Source: Alphaproteobacteria bacterium (GTDB lineage: Bacteria > Pseudomonadota > Alphaproteobacteria > UBA7985 > JAUIBT01). Taken from it: a stretch of DNA of 63,879 bases. Numbering within the stretch: the first letter of the stretch is position 1; every line of letters begins with the position of its first letter. Positions 36,933 through 44,930 of this stretch are shown piece by piece. The stretch covers positions 1 through 63,879 of the forward strand of contig JAUIDR010000015.1 of the NCBI GenBank assembly GCA_030428565.1. Direction: 5' to 3'. The position numbers and the translations under genes were made by a program. Under the pieces are notes generated by a model. It searched no databases. It saw nothing but the letters and a program-made list of their open reading frames with translations, and was not told the origin of the DNA.

Positions 36933-38978
36933 CTAAATGTCCTTTACCAAGCGCAAGGCATCATAGATGGCTGCATGGGTATTGCGCGCTGAGACCGCAT
37001 CGCCGATGCGAAACAGCTGAAAGCCGCCCTCAGGGTGGCGAACAAGGCTCTGCGGTTGCCCTGCTATTAGTGCATCGTAGTCCACCGCGCCCCGATTGCT
37101 GGCCAGTGGCTTGAGCTCGAAATAAAGATCATCCAACGGCATGGTGCCATAGTTCAGGACGACTTGGTCCACGTCTTGACGGCGAGTCATGTCCGAATAG
37201 TCGGTGCCGATAGTCGCCGACAGCCGATTGCCATTGCGCTCTACGGATAACAGACGCCGGGTCACGGTAAAGGTGACATCCTTGTCTTGCAGCGCGCGCA
37301 TATAGGGCACCAGGTTCATCGCCATGATGTCCGGCGCAAAGACACGATCCGGGGTCATGATTTCGACCATGGCACCCGCCGCCGCGGCAACTTCAGCGGC
37401 TTGCAGGGCGGCGTGATCCCCGCTCTCGTCATAGATCAAGACATTCTGTCCGGGTTTGACATCGCCTGAGATGATATCCCAGGAGCTGACTACAAGTTCC
37501 GCCTCGCCATGGGTCTCGAACAGCTCGATGTTGGGTTGGCCGCCAGTGGCGATAATGACCACATCGGGGTCTTCCGCCAGAACCGTATCGGCTTCGGCCC
37601 AGGTGTTGAAGTGAAAGGCCACATCGCGCGCCGCGCATTGGGCCATGCGCCAATCGATGATGGCCAGCATTTCCTTGCGTCTTGGCGATTGAGCGGTCAG
37701 GCGCACTTGTCCGCCCGGATCGGGGGCCGCCTCAAAGACCTTTACCGCATGGCCACGTTCTGCAGCGACCCGAGCGGCTTCCAAGCCCGCCGGTCCCGCC
37801 CCCACCACGACAACGCGCCGTTGCTTTGCTGCTGCTGAAATACGGTGCGGCATGGTCAGCTCGCGCCCAGTAGCCGGGTTGTGGATGCACAACGCCTCGC
37901 CGGCCTGATAGATGCGATCCAGGCAATAGGTCGCCCCCACGCATGGGCGAATATCTTCCTCGCGACCTTCGCGGAGTTTTTCTACAATGTGCGGATCGGC
38001 CATGTGAGCGCGAGTCATGCCCACCATGTCCAGCAGACCTTCCGCCACAGCGTGCCTTGCGGTCGCCAGATCAGGGATACGCGAGGCATGGAAGGTAGGC
38101 ATGCCCGTCGCTGCGCGCACGGCGCCGGCAAAATCCAAGTGCGGCGCAGAGGCCATACCCTGAACCGGGATGATGTCCGTCATGGCCGGGTCGGTGTGGA
38201 TGCGCCCGCGAATGACATTGAGAAAATCGACCATGCCGCTGTCGGCCAAACGCCGGGAGATCTCAACGCCTTCTTCTGGGCTTATCCCGCCCTTCTGGGC
38301 CTCATCGGCGGTATAGCGCACTCCGACGATAAATTCGGGGCCGACGCGCTCGCGAATGGCGCGCAGCACATCGAAGGAAAAGCGCAAGCGGTCATCCAGG
38401 GTTGCCCCGCCATAGGGGCCCTCAAGCCGGTTGGTGAGCGGCGACCAAAACTGGTCCAGCAAGTGCCCATAGGCTTGCAGTTCGATGCCGTCCATGCCGC
38501 CCGCTTGCATACGCTCGGCCGCGTCGGCGTAATCGCTGATAATGCGCTCTATGTCCCAGTCTTCAACCACCTTGGGAAAGGCGCGGTGTGCGGGCTCACG
38601 GTGCGGACCCGACGAGAGCGATGGCAGCCAATCACCCTTATTCCAGCCCGTGCGCCGCCCTAAGTGGGTGAGCTGGATCATCACCGCGCAATCATGCTCG
38701 TGACAGGCGTCGGTCAGCTCCTTAATCCAGGGAACCACCTCATCCTTGTAGGCCAAGATGTTGTTGAAAACCGGCGGGCTGTCCTTTGACACCGCTGCCG
38801 AGCCCGCCGTCATGGTCATGGCGATGCCCGCGCGCGCACGTTCTTCATGATAGGCACGATAGCGCTGTTTGGGCATGCCGTCTTCGGGATAGGCCGGTTC
38901 ATGACTGGTGGTCATGATGCGGTTCTTCAGCGTCAAGTGTTTGAGCTGATAGGGCTGCAATAGTGGATCTTGCGACAT
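36933..38978 (-). CDS. FMN/FAD oxidoreductase, N-methylproline demethylase-like
   Basis: A 681-residue member of the same fold as the downstream flavoprotein: an FMN TIM barrel ([16 protein letters not shown]) then a FAD/NAD(P) domain ([20 protein letters not shown]). The sequence resembles what I know of StcD-type N-methylproline demethylases, which oxidise N-methylproline to proline and formaldehyde; this is recognition, not a search. The cluster region has Cys346, Cys352 and Cys364 but Ala349 where four-cysteine relatives have a ligand. It is the first gene of the operon, divergent from the TetR gene, with a -35/-10 pair just upstream containing a likely operator. No Rieske-type betaine demethylase is present, so the input is unlikely to be fully methylated unless that enzyme is elsewhere. 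Confidence 0.85.
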   Translation of the reverse strand: MSQDPLLQPYQLKHLTLKNRIMTTSHEPAYPEDGMPKQRYRAYHEERARAGIAMTMTAGSAAVSKDSPPVFNNILAYKDEVVPWIKELTDACHEHDCAVMIQLTHLGRRTGWNKGDWLPSLSSGPHREPAHRAFPKVVEDWDIERIISDYADAAERMQAGGMDGIELQAYGHLLDQFWSPLTNRLEGPYGGATLDDRLRFSFDVLRAIRERVGPEFIVGVRYTADEAQKGGISPEEGVEISRRLADSGMVDFLNVIRGRIHTDPAMTDIIPVQGMASAPHLDFAGAVRAATGMPTFHASRIPDLATARHAVAEGLLDMVGMTRAHMADPHIVEKLREGREEDIRPCVGATYCLDRIYQAGEALCIHNPATGRELTMPHRISAAAKQRRVVVVGAGPAGLEAARVAAERGHAVKVFEAAPDPGGQVRLTAQSPRRKEMLAIIDWRMAQCAARDVAFHFNTWAEADTVLAEDPDVVIIATGGQPNIELFETHGEAELVVSSWDIISGDVKPGQNVLIYDESGDHAALQAAEVAAAAGAMVEIMTPDRVFAPDIMAMNLVPYMRALQDKDVTFTVTRRLLSVERNGNRLSATIGTDYSDMTRRQDVDQVVLNYGTMPLDDLYFELKPLASNRGAVDYDALIAGQPQSLVRHPEGGFQLFRIGDAVSARNTHAAIYDALRLVKDI

Positions 38979-39013
38979 GCGGCTTCCTGAAAAATCGGAC
39001 TTAGCTTCCTCTC

Positions 39014-39042
39014 ATGCTGCCTTTACTCGACACAAGTGTCAA
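39014..39042 (-). promoter_or_regulatory. promoter and candidate TetR operator for the flavoprotein operon
   Basis: On the minus strand a perfect TTGACA (39037-39042), a 17-base spacer and CAGCAT (39014-39019). A GACAC-AA-GTGTC inverted repeat (39029-39040) lies inside the spacer and touches the -35, ideal for repression. TGTCAA recurs on the plus strand at 39037 and 39059, 22 bases apart. Confidence 0.5.
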
Positions 39043-39047
39043 GTCGC

Positions 39048-39076
39048 TTGTTCATACCTGTCAATCCCGATATAAG
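39048..39076 (+). promoter_or_regulatory. promoter of the TetR gene
   Basis: TTGTTC (39048-39053), a 17-base spacer and TATAAG (39071-39076). The TetR ATG begins seven bases after the -10, so the mRNA may be leaderless, although AGAGG also lies directly before the ATG. Confidence 0.5.
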
Positions 39077-39082
39077 AGAGGC

Positions 39083-39739
39083 ATGACTGACCTTGCACCG
39101 CTTTCGAATGACACCAACTCTGGCCCGGCCTTGTGGCTGGACGCTGCGTATGCGCTGTTGCTGGAAGGCGGCGTCGAGGCGGTCAAAATCATGCCACTGG
39201 CGCAACGCGTCGGCCAATCGCGGACCAGTTTCTATTGGCATTTCAAGGATCGAAAGGCCCTTTTGGAAGCGCTGGTGCAGCGCTGGGAGGCCCTGAATAC
39301 GGACCAGCTCGTCGCACGTGCCCAAGCCTATGCCGATGATATTTGCGAAGCTTGCTTCAACTTGTTCGATTGTTGGCTCGACACGCGTTTGTTCGACACA
39401 GAGCTAGAACTAGCAATTCGCGCCTGGGCCAATGCTGACGCAAAGCTGAAGCAGCGCGTAGACAGCGCCGACGCTCAGCGCTTGGCGGCCGTAAAGGCCA
39501 TGTTCGAACGCTTTTCTTACCCCAAGCAAGCCGCAGAGGTGCGGGCCATGACGCTGCTGTTTACCCAACACGGCTATATGGCGCTGGGCAAGGTCGAGAG
39601 TAACGCCGAGCGATTGGCTCGCATGCCCGCCTATATCGAGGTCTTTACCGGCCAACGCCCCAGCTTGCGCCAATTACAGCGCTTTTGCGCGCGCCATAGC
39701 TTGGAGCCGCCCGCTGAAGCCCTGAGCATACTGGCCTGA
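39083..39739 (+). CDS. TetR-family transcriptional regulator
   Basis: A 218-residue regulator. The N-terminal helix-turn-helix is typical: AAYALLLEGGVEAVKI, LAQRVGQSRTSFYWHFKDR, with the recognition helix at about residues 40-52. The remaining 150 residues are the helical ligand-binding and dimerisation domain. It is divergent from the flavoprotein operon and convergent with the mesaconyl-hydratase-like gene, so it probably represses one or both and itself; the ligand is likely a pathway intermediate. ATG at 39083 was chosen from the promoter and AGAGG; a frame extending to 39014 would include the promoter. Confidence 0.88.
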   Translation: MTDLAPLSNDTNSGPALWLDAAYALLLEGGVEAVKIMPLAQRVGQSRTSFYWHFKDRKALLEALVQRWEALNTDQLVARAQAYADDICEACFNLFDCWLDTRLFDTELELAIRAWANADAKLKQRVDSADAQRLAAVKAMFERFSYPKQAAEVRAMTLLFTQHGYMALGKVESNAERLARMPAYIEVFTGQRPSLRQLQRFCARHSLEPPAEALSILA

Positions 39740-39759
39740 CCGCTGGCGGGCTCGTCTGG

Positions 39760-40629
39760 CTACCAGTTGGCTTGGCCCAACAGAGCGACTTCGCCCGCAA
39801 AATTGGTAACGCGGACCGCGGCCGACTGGCCGCTTGCCTCGGCATCCAAGGCCGCCGAGACCTGAATTGGGCGATTGACGAAACAAGGTTGCTGGCTGCG
39901 GAAATCAAAGCGCTGCATCGGCTCTTCGCGCAACTCCGCGCTAGCTTGGGCTGCCAAGAACCCCATCAACGGCCCATGAACCACAATGTCGGGGTAGAAC
40001 TCGTGCTGCTGGCAAAACTGGCGATCGTAATGGATGCGATGGCCGTTCCAAGTGAGGGCCGAGAAGCGAAACAGCATAACCTCATCCGGCTGATAGGCAC
40101 GGCTCACAGTCGAGGCAAAGGGCTCGACGGGGCGCCCCATGGTCTCCGGTGCCATGCTGGTCGGTGCCTCGCGGTAGACAACGGTGCGGGTCTCGACCAA
40201 AGCACCGCCCGAACTTGAAGAAAACGCCCGCTCCAAAGACACGAAGACCAGCGTGCCGCTACGCCCATGCTTTTCGGTCACGGATCGAATGGTCGAGCGT
40301 CGCTCAATGCAGTCCCCGATCTTGATCGGCGCTTGAAATTGCGTGTCCGAGCCCGCCCACATGCGCCGCGGCAAGGGTACCGGTGGCATGAAGGGGCCGC
40401 GCTTGGCGTGCCCATCGACGTTAAGCTCTGCTGCGGGCGTCAGCTCATTGCAAAAGAACAGATGCGCCAAAGGGGCCAATGGCGCGCCTGCTACCAACCC
40501 CTCCTGGGGCCAATTGAAAGTAGCCGCCAATTGCTGCATGCGCCCCAAGGAAACCGTGTCAACCTGGGTCTCGCTGCGCCCAACCCACGCTTGCAGCTCA
40601 TCAATGTTCAAGGCCTGCTCAGTGCTCAT
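39760..40629 (-). CDS. FAS1-like/MaoC dehydratase, mesaconyl-C4-CoA hydratase-like
   Basis: A 289-residue double hot-dog protein. The N-terminal half has a FAS1-type dehydratase domain (PPVPLPRRMWAGSD), the C-terminal half the active-site helix region (WNGHRIHYDRQF, VVHGPLMG). Known relatives include mesaconyl-C4-CoA hydratase of the 3-hydroxypropionate bicycle and HTD2-type 3-hydroxyacyl dehydratases. The neighbouring class III CoA-transferase and MmgE/PrpD protein support a short branched or C5 acyl-CoA substrate. Its start overlaps the end of the MmgE/PrpD gene by 11 bases with a GGAGGGAG upstream. It is the last gene of the operon. Confidence 0.82.
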   Translation of the reverse strand: MSTEQALNIDELQAWVGRSETQVDTVSLGRMQQLAATFNWPQEGLVAGAPLAPLAHLFFCNELTPAAELNVDGHAKRGPFMPPVPLPRRMWAGSDTQFQAPIKIGDCIERRSTIRSVTEKHGRSGTLVFVSLERAFSSSSGGALVETRTVVYREAPTSMAPETMGRPVEPFASTVSRAYQPDEVMLFRFSALTWNGHRIHYDRQFCQQHEFYPDIVVHGPLMGFLAAQASAELREEPMQRFDFRSQQPCFVNRPIQVSAALDAEASGQSAAVRVTNFAGEVALLGQANW

Positions 40630-41968
40630 GTTCGGCTCCCTCCATCAGCAATTTGTGGATACGCGGCAAGCGGCTGCCATCCTCGGGCAGAGCCAAGCAA
40701 GCGGCAATAAGGGCTTCACCCTGATCGGCATCGACCTGTCCCAGCGCCAGCAAACCCCGCGCTTTAGCGACAACGGCTGTTTCGTCCAGAGGCTTAGCCG
40801 GATCACCCAGAGCCTGATCGGTCTCGGCGGCAAAGCGGCGACCATCGCGCAATGTGACGGTCAAGGCGCTGCCCCAGGCGTCTGGGTAGGCGGTTTCGTA
40901 GGCCTCGCCTTCTTGCAACGTCACCCGCGTACTCCCCCCTTGCAGGCGGGCCCGCGCTTCACCATTGAAGCTGTCAAAGCCGATTGCGCCTTGGGTCAGG
41001 GCCTCAAGCAAGGTGTGCTGAAGCGAGAATTTAGCTTGATAATCGCTGCTTGCATCAGGGCGATCACAGACGTTGAGCGCCGCGGCATAGGTGGCCAGCG
41101 CCACTTTTTCGATCTGCTCCAGCGCGAGCGGCTGCCCCCCGGCCTGCGCCACGATATCAAGCGCGCAGTCTATGGCTGGATGGGTATGACGGCAGCACGG
41201 ATAGGGCTTCATCGAGGTCTCGACCAGTGCCCAAGGAGCATCTGGATCGCGAACAACTGCTTGCGGATCGGCATCAGGACAAGCCCCCGCGAACAGCCCT
41301 TGCGCGCCCTCAAGGATATGGGCGGGACCCGTAAAGCCGTGCGCGGCCAGGTCTGCGGCGGTCATGCCCGCCTCGCAAGCACGCGCTGTATGCAAGTGCT
41401 TGGACATGGCCCCATCGGGCAAGAATTGCCAAAGTCCCGCGGACTGGGTGCCAGCATTGCCGAGCGCCCAAACGCTGGCTTCCTGGTCCAAGCCCACGAG
41501 GTTCGCCGACGCCATGGCCGAGCCAAAGGGCCCGCAAGTGGCGGTATTGTGCCAAACCTTATAATGCGCGGGGCCTACCGCCGCTCCCACTCGGCAACAG
41601 GCCTCATAGCCGTGCAGAACAGCAGTCAGAAAGGCAGGGCCCGAGGCTCTGGTATCCAGCGCCATCGCCAGCGCGGGCGGCACCACGACACCGCCCGGAT
41701 GCGTGACAGAGCCGCGATGCAAATCGTCCATCTCAACAATGTGCGCCAGACCGCCGAACAAGAAGGCCTGCATGGCCGGAGCATCGCCGCGATGCGCCAA
41801 GAACTGCTTTAGTGCCATGGCTTGCGGCGTATGACGTCCCGCCAGAGCGCAGGCCAGCGTATCCAGTACAAACAAGCTGGCCGCTTTCAGATCGTTATCA
41901 GTGATTGGCTTGCCACGAATCAACTCTATGAGTTGGCTAGTCAGGCTGCCGTCAGCGTGCTTTGTCAT
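40619..41968 (-). CDS. MmgE/PrpD family protein
   Basis: A 449-residue member of the family containing 2-methylcitrate dehydratase, cis-aconitate decarboxylase and iminodisuccinate epimerase. Visible features are LDTLACALAG in the N-terminal helical domain, the conserved EMDDLHRGSVTHPGG and KPYPCCRHTHPAID in the lid domain. The reaction cannot be read from sequence; dehydration, decarboxylation or isomerisation of a tricarboxylate or amino-dicarboxylate is possible. ATG at 41968 overlaps the CoA-transferase stop by four bases (ATGA). The downstream hydratase gene also overlaps, so the three genes are translationally linked. Confidence 0.85.
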   Translation of the reverse strand: MTKHADGSLTSQLIELIRGKPITDNDLKAASLFVLDTLACALAGRHTPQAMALKQFLAHRGDAPAMQAFLFGGLAHIVEMDDLHRGSVTHPGGVVVPPALAMALDTRASGPAFLTAVLHGYEACCRVGAAVGPAHYKVWHNTATCGPFGSAMASANLVGLDQEASVWALGNAGTQSAGLWQFLPDGAMSKHLHTARACEAGMTAADLAAHGFTGPAHILEGAQGLFAGACPDADPQAVVRDPDAPWALVETSMKPYPCCRHTHPAIDCALDIVAQAGGQPLALEQIEKVALATYAAALNVCDRPDASSDYQAKFSLQHTLLEALTQGAIGFDSFNGEARARLQGGSTRVTLQEGEAYETAYPDAWGSALTVTLRDGRRFAAETDQALGDPAKPLDETAVVAKARGLLALGQVDADQGEALIAACLALPEDGSRLPRIHKLLMEGAEHEH

Positions 41969-43116
41969 GTGTTGTTTCCAAATCGAGCGATAATCTCGTC
42001 TGTGTGCTGACCAATGCTGGGCACCGCGCCAAGGCTGCGCTCGTGCCCGGCCCAAGTCACCGCGGGCGCAGGAATGCCTGCCTCCTGGCCGGGCGTCACT
42101 TCGATGGAAGACCGCTGCAATTGCGGGTGCTGGGACAGGCCGTCAACGCCGTTTACTCGCGCATAGGCCAGTTTGGCCGCCTCCATACGCGCTTCCAGCT
42201 CCTCAAGCGACAGGCCCGAGAATACGGCATTGATCTCTGCGTCCAGCTCTGCCCGATTGGCGACCCGCGCGTCGTTTGAAATGAAGCGATCTTGCCCAGC
42301 AAGTTCGCCCTGGCCCAAGACCTGTGCGCAGAGGCGCTGCCATTCGCGCTCGTTCTGGATCGAGAACATCAGCGGGCGACCGTCGGCGCTAGCATAGGCC
42401 CCATAGGGCGCAATGGAAGGATGATTGAGCCCGACGCGCTTGGGCGCCTTGCCGCCGTAATCATAGTGCAGCAAAGGCACCGCCATCATGTCGGCGATTG
42501 AGGCGAACAGCGAGGCCTTCAGATGGGCGCCCCGCCCTGTCTTTTCGCGCAGCATCAAGGCTTCCAAAATCGCCGCGTGCGCGAACATTCCAGTTGAAAT
42601 GTCGGCGATGGAGATGCCAACCCGTCCCGGCGCTTCGGGCGAGCCGGTTATCTCGGCCAGCCCGGTCTCGCACTGCGCCAACAGATCATAGCCGCGCCGC
42701 TGGGCATAGGGGCCGTCTTCGCCATAGCCGGAGATATCGCAGGTAATGAGGCGCGGGTTCAGGGTCTCCAGCGCGGCGTTGCCCAGCCCATTGCGTTCAG
42801 CCGCGCCGACCGACATGTTCTGAATAAAGACGTCGGCTTTGGCCAGCATGCTCAGCAAGACCGCTTTGTCGTCGGGGTCTTTGATGTCCAAGACCACCGA
42901 CTTTTTCCCGCGATTGAGCCAGACGAAATAAGAGCTTTGGCCGTGAACAACTGAATCATAGTTGCGGCCAAAATCGCCTTCTTCGCGTTCAATTTTGATG
43001 ACTTCAGCGCCCATATCGGCCAAGCGCGAAGACGCAAAGGGCGCGGCGACGGCTTGCTCAAGACTGACAACCAGCACCCCGTCCAGTAGGCGCTGCGGGT
43101 TCGTTTCCTTGTTCAT
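41965..43116 (-). CDS. class III (CaiB/BaiF) CoA-transferase
   Basis: A 383-residue enzyme that moves CoA between carboxylic acids through an aspartyl anhydride. The catalytic Asp is Asp172 in GISIADISTG. N-terminal signatures are GVLVVSLEQAVAAPF and MGAEVIKIE; LNRGKKSVVLD follows. Family members act on carnitine, oxalate, succinate, citramalate or mesaconate. With a mesaconyl-hydratase-like partner, mesaconate, itaconate or citramalate are reasonable candidates, but this is inference. It lies eight bases after the M24-family gene and overlaps the MmgE/PrpD gene. Confidence 0.92.
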   Translation of the reverse strand: MNKETNPQRLLDGVLVVSLEQAVAAPFASSRLADMGAEVIKIEREEGDFGRNYDSVVHGQSSYFVWLNRGKKSVVLDIKDPDDKAVLLSMLAKADVFIQNMSVGAAERNGLGNAALETLNPRLITCDISGYGEDGPYAQRRGYDLLAQCETGLAEITGSPEAPGRVGISIADISTGMFAHAAILEALMLREKTGRGAHLKASLFASIADMMAVPLLHYDYGGKAPKRVGLNHPSIAPYGAYASADGRPLMFSIQNEREWQRLCAQVLGQGELAGQDRFISNDARVANRAELDAEINAVFSGLSLEELEARMEAAKLAYARVNGVDGLSQHPQLQRSSIEVTPGQEAGIPAPAVTWAGHERSLGAVPSIGQHTDEIIARFGNNT

Positions 43117-43124
43117 GTCTGTCC

Positions 43125-44276
43125 TTAGAATACCAAAAGATCGGTCGGGCGATGAGACAAAGGCGCGTTGCCATGCGCGGTGACTTCAACGCTGTGGCCA
43201 TAGCACATGGCGGTGCCGCTGGCGCTGTCCATGATGATCATATGAGCAAAAATGACCATGCCCGGTAGGATCTCAACAGGATTGTCCTGATACATCATAG
43301 GCCAATCCATCCAAGTCGGCGTAAAGGTCGTGCCCAAAGAATAGCCGCTGGCGTTTAGGCGATGTTCGGACAGGCCGAAATCGTCCATCACGCGCGCATG
43401 TTCAGCGAAGGCCTGGCCATAGGTCTTGCCGGGCACCAAGCTTGCGCAAGTCGCCTCCAAGGCGGCGACAGATGCTTCGTGCAATTGGCGGTGGCGCGCG
43501 CTGGACTCGCCGATGCACCAGGTGCGCATCATAGCGGCGTGGTAATGGCGATAGGCTCCGGCCCATTCTAGGGTCAGCTGATCGCGCGCTTGCAAGATCC
43601 GGCGGCCAGATTGATAACGGCACAACAGCGCGTGGTCGCCCGATCCAATGATGAATTCGTTGCCAGGATAATCGCCGCCACCGGAGAAAATGGCGTTGTG
43701 CATGGCCCCCAAAATGACCCCCTCATCAGCCCCTGCCCGGGTCTCGGCCGCGGCCGCATCCAGGGCCAAGTCAGCCAACTCACCGGCCTTGCGGACATAA
43801 ACGAGTTCGTCTTCCGATTTGACAACGCGCAGGCGGTCCACCAGCCCGCTTGCATCCTCCAAAGCAGCCTGTCCTTCAAAGGCGGCGTCCAAACGCTTGC
43901 CGAGCGCTGCGGTGAGTCCATAGGCCTGATATTCGACGCCCAGCCGCTTGCCCGCCAAGCCGCGATCCTTCACCAGCGCCAAGAGATCGCGCGCAGGCTC
44001 TGCATCGGCGGCATCCTTCCAAATTGTCAGGTCGGAAACGATAGAAGTCAGCTCAACCTGACGCTTGTCTGCCGAGCGTGTCAGTATGGCATAAGTGCCT
44101 TGCGCATCGACCACGAGACACTGAAAAAAGCAGTAGCCGAAGGTGTCATAGCCGGTGAGGTAGAACATGCTCTCTTGCTTGAATATGAGCATGCCATCCA
44201 AGTTTGCCTCCTGCATAGCAGAGACCAAAGCTTGGCGTCGGCGGGCGAATTCTTGGGGCGTAAAGTGCAGAGCCAT
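43125..44276 (-). CDS. M24-family creatinase-like hydrolase lacking metal ligands
   Basis: A 383-residue pita-bread-fold protein with the N-terminal creatinase domain (GMLIFKQESMFYLTGYDTFG) and the C-terminal M24 domain. The five metal ligands of aminopeptidase P are not conserved: the LTLEWAGAYRHYHAAMMRT segment (235-252) has Glu and Ala where the two Asp are expected, and ASGYSLG (309-315) replaces HG-type. This fits the non-peptidase branch (creatinase, ectoine hydrolase DoeA, DMSP lyase DddP), which cleaves small osmolyte-like C-N or C-S substrates. GAGG lies six bases before the ATG at 44276. It is the first gene of the CoA-transferase operon. Substrate unknown. Confidence 0.82.
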   Translation of the reverse strand: MALHFTPQEFARRRQALVSAMQEANLDGMLIFKQESMFYLTGYDTFGYCFFQCLVVDAQGTYAILTRSADKRQVELTSIVSDLTIWKDAADAEPARDLLALVKDRGLAGKRLGVEYQAYGLTAALGKRLDAAFEGQAALEDASGLVDRLRVVKSEDELVYVRKAGELADLALDAAAAETRAGADEGVILGAMHNAIFSGGGDYPGNEFIIGSGDHALLCRYQSGRRILQARDQLTLEWAGAYRHYHAAMMRTWCIGESSARHRQLHEASVAALEATCASLVPGKTYGQAFAEHARVMDDFGLSEHRLNASGYSLGTTFTPTWMDWPMMYQDNPVEILPGMVIFAHMIIMDSASGTAMCYGHSVEVTAHGNAPLSHRPTDLLVF

Positions 44277-44425
44277 GGGCCACCTCGACGGTTGGGCGTT
44301 AGAATTGCGGTCGTCGCAAGATAGGGCCTTGGCCAAAGATGGAAAGCGCTTTTTTCTAGGCTCTTGGCCCGACGCCAGCGCGAAGCGTACCGAAATTTCT
44401 GACAGTGGGTCTACCGCCGCCGCGC

Positions 44426-44581
44426 CTAGGCCATCGTAAACAACACGATGCAGAACAAGCACAAGAGGATGACAGCGACCGCCATCAAGGCCACCTGGTG
44501 ACGAAACTTCTGACACCATCGGTCGAAGCGGGACGCCTGAGACGCCAGGGAGCGATCATCTTGAAGCAAAGGGCGTGGCAT
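44426..44581 (-). CDS. small single-span membrane protein
   Basis: A 51-residue ORF. The first 28 residues are polar and basic (MPRPLLQDDRSLASQ, FDRWCQKFRHQ), the last 23 a hydrophobic helix (VALMAVAVILLCLFCIVLF), so the C-terminus is membrane-embedded. AAAGGG lies six bases before the ATG, and a TTGACC/TTCATT pair with 17-base spacing is seen further upstream. I recognise no family. It lies between the M24 operon and glyA on the same strand. Confidence 0.55.
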   Translation of the reverse strand: MPRPLLQDDRSLASQASRFDRWCQKFRHQVALMAVAVILLCLFCIVLFTMA

Positions 44582-44785
44582 GGGGATCCCTTTCTGACTG
44601 GTTGTTTTTGTCGCGCCTAATGAACAGAATGTCACACCCCGGGTCAACTCCAGATGAGAGAAAGGCGCAAATGGCAGTCAAAAATTTTACTAGAGGCTGC
44701 AAAAACCAGTAAAACTACCCAGGCATTTCTTCGTTTCACACACTATTTGCGATTTATTCAACGCCTATTACTTTTTAAGTGTCAT
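44582..44785. other. AT-rich intergenic stretch
   Basis: Between the small membrane protein and the glyA terminator. Besides a possible promoter for the small gene I see no gene, tRNA or strong hairpin here. A/T-rich tracts around 44690-44785 stand out from the surroundings and might carry upstream promoter elements. Confidence 0.4.
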
Positions 44786-44828
44786 TCAAATAGAAAACCC
44801 CCAAAGATGAACGCACATCTTCAGGGGT
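44786..44828 (-). terminator. terminator after glyA
   Basis: On the minus strand CCCCTGAAGATG pairs with CATCTTTGGGGG around a TGCGTT loop, followed by TTTTCTATTT, about 105 bases after the glyA stop. Confidence 0.8.
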
Positions 44829-44930
44829 GCGATTCGCATTGCGAGTCGAGGATAGACCAATTTGGCCTAGACCGCCGCGCTGCTCAAATCAGGCAATCGC
44901 GAGGAGGAAGCCCACCCCGCGCCACCTAGC

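Noticed and set aside
40343-41812. 489-codon plus-strand open frame opposite the MmgE/PrpD gene
   Set aside because: It lies antisense across a recognised family gene, crosses into the MaoC-like gene, has no ribosome-binding site and its composition is that of a GC-rich shadow frame.
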